From contig CM043808.1 in the NCBI GenBank assembly GCA_023974075.1, forward strand, positions 23,603,078 through 23,667,077: a stretch of DNA of 64,000 bases, in the 5' to 3' direction. This document shows, piece by piece, positions 43,501 through 53,000 of the stretch; the stretch's first letter is position 1, and each line of letters opens with the position of its first letter. The DNA is from Chaenocephalus aceratus (lineage: Eukaryota > Chordata > Actinopteri > Perciformes > Channichthyidae). The notes below the pieces were generated by a model that was not told the DNA's origin, ran no database searches, and saw only the letters and a list, made by a program, of their open reading frames with translations. The position numbers and the translations under genes are program-made.

Positions 43501-46500
43501 TAATACTAGTTCATTTATAGTTCATTTCGTAAGGGAGGTGCATACAGCAGACAGTATAGTAGCAGTTTTCGACAGATACAGCCCACTCAAAAATATATTG
43601 TTTTATATAAAATTAATTAATATATATATTAGCTGTACACTTTACGAATATAATAGTTTTTTATGGACAACTTTACCATTCAATCTCGTCTAACTGATCT
43701 TGCAGCTGTCACTCCTCGGCTGTTGGTAGTTCAGGCATTTATCAAACCTGGCAACTCCGGGCTTCCTTGCAGCTGTCAATCAAAGTCCAGTGGCTCCGCC
43801 CCAAAGTGCCTGAAACTTTTCATGCACACGTAGACAGACTCCGCGAGGGAGCAAGATGGCTGTCTCTCTCACGAGCGAGCGCATAGCCGCTCGCGGGGGT
43901 TTAATCTGCGCGCAAGGGTCATTTCATGCGCATGTAAAAGCACATTTTCCGCTCGTGAGTAGCTTGTTTTGAGCGCTAGAATATTGACCCAAATCTGACT
44001 CCATGGATGGCCTACCTGCCATCTGTGCTACGCTGTGCACACACTTATCTCGTGCCCTCATTGGTCATGTGCGCGTTCGTGCATGCGTTCGTGTGTGTTG
44101 GAGGAGTATGGGCTCAGAACAGTCTCATAATACACACGTGCACATAGAAGCATTCACACTTGTGTTTTTCAATGCACACACAAATGTGTTCCGTTTCATA
44201 TGCATGTAAATAAAATCCAATTACAGAAAAAAGTTTTACATATTTATTTTTGATCCTCACATATTTGTTTTCCGTTTAAAACCGCTGCACCTGCAAACAC
44301 AAACCGCTTTCCGTGCACGGATCGCTGTGCATTCGTGTGTGGGTTTTTTGAGACTCTCCTGACGGTCAGCCGATTCGTACTTGTAATTTTTTCTATCTAT
44401 AGCCAATCAGATGTCTCCTCCATTCTAAGCCAATCACATGAGCGCGCCCCCACGAGGGTATGATTTCTTGCGTTCATGACGTAGCGCTTCATGTACGCAT
44501 TTTGCGCATTCCGGTCAGCTCGCTAAACAGAGGGCGGAGCATCAGGTGATCATGCAGAGCTGCGAGTCTCCGTCAGACTCAGCAGCTGATCTGATCCCTC
44601 TCTCGCGTCCGGTTATACTTCACTCGCGTTTGTTACCTTTTTACTAACGGTATCTCGGCACCGAAACCGTAGTTTCGGTTACACACCGGTGGTTTCTGAC
44701 TTGGCTCGTTGTCAGCCGGTAACCAGCTGCCCAGACATTTCGAGGGGAAAAGGGATGCAAACGGGGCGTTCGTGTGCCGTGGGAAGAACCTCTGTTTATT
44801 CACGTTCTTCAGACTAATCAGTTACATTGACACTGTATTGCGTAGGCCTACATACAGTTACTTTTCCTGTTCTGACCACTTTCTCTATACTTTCGTCTCT
44901 CTCTTCATAACTCCGCACTTCGCCTTGGCCATCACATTTTACACACACACACACACACTCCAAAAACCCCTTGCGGCTGCTACTCTTAAAGTGACAGGCC
45001 AAGCCTGTAACACGTTTATGTCCATATCGATCAGATCCAGCTCTGATCGGCCTTTATAGAGAGCAACGATCAAACTATTAAGAGTGAATATCGGCCGATA
45101 ATGACCGGCGGGGCTCCCCCCGTTGACAGTTCACCGTCTAGCACTGGCTTCGTAGTGCACTGATCGATTAGGCTAAGCTAACCTGTAGCTGCTCCCTCCA
45201 CACTCACAGCAACTTCATACAGACATAAATAAAGCAGCTGTATTCGCCATGTAGGAAACACACATTTAAAACGGTTTTGCCTGCCGTTTTTGTGTACATA
45301 AGCATTCATCAATGGTTCGGAAAGTGGCGCTGTACCTTAATAATATAAAGGCTTGTATTTGCGTGCATTTCCTGTTCGGAAAGTGGCGCTGTACTGAGAG
45401 TGGAGGTGTCCTGACACATTAGCGCCTGCAGGCAGGCTCCATGGAGCTGTCAGCTCCGGACTGCGCAAAATGCGTACATGAAGCGCTACGTCATGAACGC
45501 AAGAAATCTACCCTCGTGGGGGCGCGCTCATGTGATTGGCTTAGAATTGAGGAGACATCTGATTGGCTATAGATAGAAAAAATTACAAGTACGAATCGGC
45601 TGACCGTCAGGAGAGTCTCAAAAAACCCACACACGAATGCACAGCGATCCGTGCACAGGAAGCGGTTTGTGTTTGCAGGTTCAGGGGATTTAAACAGAAA
45701 ACAAATATGTGAGGATCAAAAATACATAGGTAAAACTTTATTCTGTATTTGGAATTTATTTACATGTATATGAAACGGAACACATTTGTGTGTGCATTGA
45801 AAAACACAAGTGTGGATCCGGAAATACAAGTTTGAATCCTTCTGTGTGCATGTGTGTATTATGAGACTGTTCTGAGCCCATAGAGGAGGGGCTCTGTAAC
45901 GGCCCGTCCACACAGCGGCGTGCGTTGACGCTTCCCCATTCACTTTGAATGGGGGTGACGTCACTTTTAGCCGAAATGCATCGTGGGAAGCAACGTGGAG
46001 CGTAGCTGGCGTGTCTCGCAGCAAAAGTTGAGCAATGTTCAACTTTTGACGCCTCGGCGAGGCGTCAGCCAATCGAATCATATGCCAGTACAAGCTCTAG
46101 CCAATCAAACCGCTGCTTGTGTGTCAGGGGCGGGAGATTCATGTGATTGGTTGTTGGTCGAGTGTCAGACACGCCCGCCGGCAAGCGTCAACGCACGCCG
46201 CTGTGTGGACGGGCCGTAAGGAAGTCTGAAGGAAGAGGCAGATTTTTCCCGGTTGTGTACTTTCAAATTCTAGCGCTGGTTTCTCCAAAATTACGTACCC
46301 CACCTTAAGTACTTATTTCTACCCACTACAATTCAGAGGTAAAGACTGTACTATTACTCAACTACATTTATTTAATACCTTTAGTTACTTTGCAGATTTG
46401 GATGTGAAATATAATCAACAGTTAAATTAGACTTTAGTTACACCTGAAGTAAATTCACAAGCTCCCCTTCAGTATACATAGTCATTAAAACTAACTGCAC

Positions 46501-49500
46501 CTTTACATTACATGTCACGCTTTTATCCAAAGCGACTTACATACTCAATACTGTGGACAATCCCCAGTGAAGTGTCTTGCCCAGGGACACAACGACATGC
46601 TGACTGCAGTGGGGTCTTTGAACCTGTGACCCCCTGATCCTAACACCAACGCACTAGTCCACTGCACCACATGCCTCCTTTAACAGCTTGATAACACTTT
46701 AATGCATCAATCATTTTAATCAAAACATATAATATATATTATTCTGAAATGGGCCAGTCTGCATAATGAGTACTTTTACTTTTTGGTACTTTAAGGGTGC
46801 GTTCACACCTGCCTTGTATAGTCCGGTTGAATCTAACCCTGGTTAACCCTGGTGCGTTTAGCCGCTTGGTGCGGTTCATTTGGGTCGGTGTGAACGCAGT
46901 CCGAGACCTCTGAAGTGAACTAAACAACCGGACTCTGGTCCGCTAAAATAGGTGGTCTCGGAGCGCTTGCTTGCGAACTCTGGAGCGGTTCATTGCTGGT
47001 GTGAACGCAGTCCGCACCAAAACATAGGAACCGTAGTATTTACGTGTCACAAGAACGCGGATGTCTTCAAAAATCTTTAGCGAAAGAGTCTTTCAAGACA
47101 TCCGCGGTTGTTTAGTTAAAGAGTGAAGCAGAGTTAAGTGTTGAACAGTGTCGTGTAAAGTAAAAATGCTCCGTCAACTACATAAAAGTAAGAACACCTG
47201 TCGTCGGTGAAACGCCCCTCCTTACTGCAGAACGTCTCTCATTAATGTTTTTTAACGGACGTTGTCTGATTATATAATCATATACGCGGGCCGCTATAGT
47301 CTGTTGATCTCCAGATTAACAGCAGCATGAGAATAACCTGCCGAAAGTGCCGATGCTCCATGGCGGAGGCTGCGGTAGAAGTTGCCGGGATTTGCGTTGG
47401 TTTTTACCCCCTTAATGTCTGACCAATGGTTGAACAGCATTTCCGTGCACATGACTTGTGTTTATAGTCCGTTTGAGTTTTGCCAGTGTGAACGCAAACC
47501 GAACCTTCTGAAAAATGAAACAATGTAACAAACTGTGGTATGGGGCCTCATTTATAAAGGGATATACGCTCAAAAAATGGCGTACGGCAGTTTCTACGCA
47601 GTGTTTGCGATTTATAAAATACTAACTTGACGGGAAAATGTGCGGTCCTCCACGCAAACTCTAACCCATGCGTATGCACTAAGCACAAAAATGGGAGAGA
47701 CGAGAAACTGCGACACCGTTGGCAGAAGGAAGAATGGAGAGAAATATGTGGAAATAATACCATAAATAAAATGTTACCTCTCATTTATCATATATGAAGA
47801 ATTCATTTTCACAAATTGATTAAAGCCAATCTTAAAATGATTAAACAAACGCCTGTTTGCGACTCCTCAGTGCACACAAAAACATAACTTGGAGAAATAA
47901 ATAAATAAATACGGATATGTTATTGAAAACCACCTCGAATATGTTGTGCTAATGTTATGAAATGTTTTCTCATAAATGATGCGGTGAGCAGGAGGACAGA
48001 ATTACGTCTAAACTGACACCGTTTTGCATTTCTATAGGTTGTAGATACGAGCATGGTTTTATATACTATCATGTTTAATCGTGTTTTATGCCGTTTGCCA
48101 AGACTTGATAAGTCGCTCGTAAAACACAGGAGGTATGAAAACTAAGAACACCATATGTGGTAAATTGTACAGCTGATATAACACAACACATTAGTTGTAT
48201 TTCCTTTATATATAGAGTTGCTGCGAGGAGGGGGGGTTGAGATGCACAGGCTGCAGTGGAGACGCTGCGCACAGCTGATCGACAGCTGGAACACAAACCA
48301 CCAAATACAAAAACATAATTCAGATCCAGTTGTCATGACTCCACTCCGGAGGGATTCCCCGACCATTTCTTACAGTTTCTCATCAAGGGGGGTCTCCTGT
48401 CCCCGGTACAAACACACTGCCTGAGGAAGGCTATGTGTATTTCTTTTGTCATTAACCTTTTTCGGACCACATATTTATTTATTTTGGTGACGATCCGACC
48501 TCCATGCTGCTACTCTGGTTCAAACTGCATCCACCAAACAATGTGATTTATCTCCACCTCCCCAAAATAACCAAAATCTGACACGGTGTGAGATGTCTTT
48601 TTTTAGCTGTTCTCTCGTCATTTCCTGCAATCTTCTTCATAAAGTCAGTCAGTCAAAATGAATGACTGGGCGTTTCTTTGACTATTTATAGGCAAATATG
48701 GGCGTTACGTGAAGCCCGCAAAAGCTGCACCGCATTTCGAGTCTAATGTGATTTATAAAGGGAAACCGGCGTAGGAAGTGCCGTACGCACTTTCCTCGCC
48801 GGTACGCAATGTTTGGTGAATCGGAAAATGTCGGAAAATCTCTGTACCTATTTTTTGGATTTCTACTACGTAAGCAACCTTCCCACGTGAATCCTACGCA
48901 CGGCGTTATAAATGAGGCCCCTGGTGCGCACCAGAAAACGGACTATTAGGTGTGAATGCACCCTTCCTTTTGATGCCAATACTTTTCTTTTACTTGAGGA
49001 TTTTGATTGCAGGATTTTAACTTAACTTATTCCTAAACTCTTGTACTTCTATCGATCTACCGAACACTCCATTACAAGTAAATATCCTGAACTCTGATTG
49101 TTTCTAAAAATGAAGTACATCAAAAACATATTTTAAGGTAATGTATTTATACAGAACGGCTCCTTACAAAGTGTTATATTATTATAGATTATTGCAGTAT
49201 TCAGTTGTTATTTGTACGTGATACTTTGTATACTACTGGGAAATTAAGTTGATGCTGCTGCATCGTATCATATAATCATAACCTGTTTTTAAAAGTAACA
49301 GTGTAAAACAAAAATAATTTGAGTAAATAATACAATATTTTTTGGGAAGAGTATGTGCCTAAAACTCTACCCAAATACAGGACTTGTGAACATGTAATTA
49401 GTTACATTCCACTTGAATATGAACATTTTCTGTCCCAATTATCCTACAAAAAGTTACTGGAATTTGCAGTAATATTATGAAAATCATTCAGATATACTTA

Positions 49501-49978
49501 AAACTCTTTAAACAGCACTGAACAGTCAACATACATTGTAAAGGGGCCCTGGCATAAATAAATGAATGAATCCATTTTTAATAAAAGCAACATTTTGCAA
49601 GTTGTTACTGACTTTTAAAATTGGGCTCTTTTTTTTACTTACTTACTCTACGCGCTAGGCAGGTTTTTTAGGTCAGGAAACTCATGATGATCCCAATATT
49701 ATACATTTACGATGATTCACTTAAAGGTCCCATGTCATGCTTCTCCGGTTATTACCCGTCCCCTTGTGTGTTATGAAGGTGTTTATGCATGTAAACGGTC
49801 TGCAGAGTCACAAATCCTCAAAGTACACCTTGTAGCGAGGAAAACTCTAACACAGAAAATACCTGTCTATGCTGCCCCAGAACGCCTCGTTGGACATTCC
49901 TCTTTTTCTTCCTGGGTACAGTGACGTGCCCATACCCAAATGGACCCATTGGTCCAAATTGACCGATCCGCGGACTTC

Positions 49979-50047
<69 letters not shown>

Positions 50048-53000
50048 AATCTTTTCTCAGCTGCGGCTCCGCCGATTTCTCCTCCCTGACCCCCAGTTTC
50101 CACTGGGTCCGTCTCCGGCGCAGCGGTTTTGGTCCGACCTCCTCTAGCGCCATAACCCACCGGACGCGTCCCAGAAGCGTTTCAGAAGCGTAGCGTCGTG
50201 CGTGCAGGCTCGCAGTTTTGTTATCGATTCGGGCATCCTGAATCAATAACAAAACTGCGATCATCCATTCGTAGTGGAGGTGTTGTGATGAAGGAGGGGG
50301 GTCTGCTAAATTAGTATATGTGGGGGATGGGCCTGGCCCGGATGCTCACCTTTCCACTTCCTGCGAGGGGGGGGCTGCCTGCCCGACCTTGCGTTACGGC
50401 TGCACCGCGGCAAAAATAGGATTCATCCTAATTTTAGAGAAGCGCTGCGCCGAGCCTCTTCTGGGACGCTTCTGGGACCCGTCTGAGCCGTAACGCGGCG
50501 CGTGTGGTGGAATAGCACCCATTTACTTGAGTGGCCGCGATCCTTACGACCGCCGCGGCGCAGGCGCAGCCGTAACGCGGCGCAGCCGTAACACGGCGCA
50601 GCCGTAACGCGGCGCAGCCGTAACGCGGCGCAGACGGACGGTGGCGCAGACGGACGGTGGCGCAGACGGACGGTGGCGCAGACGGACGGTGAGATGGCGG
50701 GACGCGGCGAGGCTGTGAGTCGGTGCACACAAACTCCCAGTGCGGGTGTGTGTGTGTTCGGGCTGGGTTTCGCTGTGTCTCGTACGGGGAGAGAGAGGGA
50801 GGGGGAGAGAGAGAGAAAAAAAACTGTCAACCGGGGGGGCGGGGGAGAGCACGGTCGTCAACGGGGCGCACGCTCGTGAACCGTTAGCGCCGTGTTATGC
50901 ATGCCCACTGCACCTCGCGGGAGTGCGCACAGCGTGAAGCCAAAACTCACAGACATTGCAATGATTTGTACGGCAAAGTTGGGTTTGGAAACGGTATCAT
51001 TTCCTTTTTGGCAGTCATGCTTAACACCGGAGCCTCGCTGCGGGGAAACTTTGGCGCTGTTCCGAGTTTATTATAATCTGTCAAAATGAGGGACTGCTTT
51101 CAGATTTTTCCGTCATTGTTAAAAAAAATCCGTCATAAACGGAAAATATTCGGTTAACGCGACCTTTGTTTAGGACAGAGTGAATACACACTATACGGAG
51201 ATGTTGTATGAGAAACCAATGCGATTTTGGAAACTTGCACAATATAAATCTATTTTAGTAGACCTCAACAATGGAATTATGATCAGTAGAAATGGCCATG
51301 CCATGGGACCTTTAATGCGAGGGGTTCTTGGTGATAAAATCCAATGGTTCTTCCTCCCTGTAAGATCATTGAATGATGCAGTGTGTCTGTGTGTCCTCAG
51401 GTGGTTCCTGGCAATGAGAGCTGCAGGGACAGCATTCTGCGCAACGATCGCCTGATGCTGGTTTATCTGCTCTACAACAACCTGGAAGACATCTGGGGCA
51501 AATCAGACTGTGCCTGTAGGTATTCTGCATGGATATAAACTGGACATGTCTGAAATGTTGGGGTTGGTGTAAATGTGAACATGTGCCTACGTTTGAACTT
51601 CTGATTCACACATATGGCGATGCATTTGACAAGTAGAGGCCGGGTTCAGTTGGTGTTTGTCTTAGCGTGCTGTAATTAAAGCGGACTGTGGTCACACTGG
51701 ATGTTGCAGCAGAGATCAAACATGTGACTGGCTTTTTATTGGAGACCAATGGAAGCTGGATAATTGAATCAGATTTGGTAGATCTCCACACTGTTTTCTG
51801 TCAGTAGGATTCAATATGCATGTTGTTTTACATTAAGGACCATTATGTGATGACTGACTGTTGATCAATGAATTACTTATTTTGTCTTTAGGTTTAAAAA
51901 ATGGCTGAAGAAAGTAAAATAATGTGCGATATATGTCCTAAAGCGCATGGTTAACCCATCAAAAAGCTCGTCCTTAAAAGAAAACAATTCAGTTTACTAT
52001 GAAACGCAACTAAAATGCAATAACTGTTGACGAATAAGAAGGTAAAACTTTAGGATCCCCATATGGAATCTTTAAATGTTTCCAAACATCTTTTGTATTT
52101 TTATAAAACCTGGTTCAGAGCTTGGGAAAAAAAGGGTTAGGTGAGTTCTTTATTATTTGATTAAATGTGTCCATTTGAACTAAATAAACATACCTAACGA
52201 CCGGCTGTTTTTTCTTCCTGTTGTGCAGACTGTGTCACTAAAGGATTCCACAGCCTCACCAACGACACGCTGTACTTCATGAGCTTTGTCAACCAAACTC
52301 TCACCTGCTTTGAGAAATATAAAGAGGTACGCCATATATAAGTGGATGAAATCTGTGTGTCCATCATGAGTTCCTGTTCCGATGTTATTTATGATGTCTG
52401 TTCTTCACAGGGGAATCACACGGAGCTGTGCAAAAGCTGTAAGAACACCTACCGAGGCCTGAATGAGCTGTACAGCCGAATGGAGACCAACAAAACCATG
52501 TGTATTGACATAGAGGATGTGGTATGTATGTCAGGCATTTAAAGAAGTTCATAGAGTTTGGAAGAGAGAAAGCTGCGCCCCCTACAGGAATTTGTCGGCA
52601 CTAAAGGACCGTTAAAGGGGTCTTTAGTAACCTTCAGCTGGTGCCAGGATAATCTCCTCTGGATATGTTTGTCAGGCCTAAACCTTGTAACATTTTACTG
52701 GAAATGGAGGAAACAACAAATTCCAAAAGTATTTTAAAAGCCTTGGTTATGGAATGAGATGCTTTTTTAGTTTTGCCTTAAAATATCTCCTTTGTTTTTC
52801 AGGGCATTGATAAGATAAACTTGTATCATGGTGTGAAAAAAAGTAGAACATTGGCAAATGGATCTGTGATTCAGGACCATAATCAGAAGTGGAAAAAGGA
52901 AAACTAATCTTATAAAAAATGAGAAAAGGATGCTTGTTAGGGTTGCAGGATTAATGCTCCCGTTACCTCTCCCTCAGTGTCATCAGAGCAAGATATTGTC

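Larger units (their letters stand above)
41270..46304. mobile_element. TTAA-flanked DNA element hosting four other elements
   Basis: Flanked by TTAA at 41266-41269 and 46305-46308. Left end AGGTGGGGTATGTAATTT; reverse complement of the right end GGTGGGGTACGTAATTTT, so the termini are clear inverted repeats (one-base offset at the tip). About 5 kb now, mostly because four other elements lie inside (41398-42468, 42557-44004, 44108-45881, 45900-46216). No transposase of its own is visible. TTAA targets point to piggyBac or Kolobok type. Confidence 0.8.
41203..49060. mobile_element. old hAT-type MITE copy, split apart by later insertions
   Basis: The outermost layer of the stack in ostm1 intron 1. 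Its pieces (about 41203-41269, 46309-46500, 46682-46792, 48966-49060) align in order with the intact copy at 56492-57025: AGTACATTTACTCAAGTACT on the left, then AAATATAATCAACA, TTAATGCATCAATCA, AAAACATATAATATATATTA and ACTTGAGGA on the right. Termini are degenerate, so the outer coordinates are approximate. Confidence 0.75.
49725..51311. mobile_element. TTAA-flanked element with internal CA and 16-bp tandem repeats
   Basis: 1587 bp flanked by TTAA (49721-49724 and 51312-51315). Left end AGGTCCCATGTCATGC, reverse complement of right end AGGTCCCATGGCATGG. Its termini resemble those of the 380-bp MITE at 13392-13771 (AGGTCCC). The centre, about 50050-50900, is much more GC- and CpG-rich than anything else in the intron and contains a CA array and a 16-bp minisatellite. 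No transposase found. It ends 89 bp before ostm1 exon 2. Confidence 0.82.

Noticed and set aside
46620..46681. Minus-strand tRNA gene suggested by A and B boxes
   Set aside because: Boxes belong to a tRNA-derived SINE with the usual tail; no cloverleaf could be completed.
50423..50861. Several overlapping open frames with [12 protein letters not shown] repeats
   Set aside because: They translate the 16-bp CpG-rich minisatellite inside a transposon; no conserved product.
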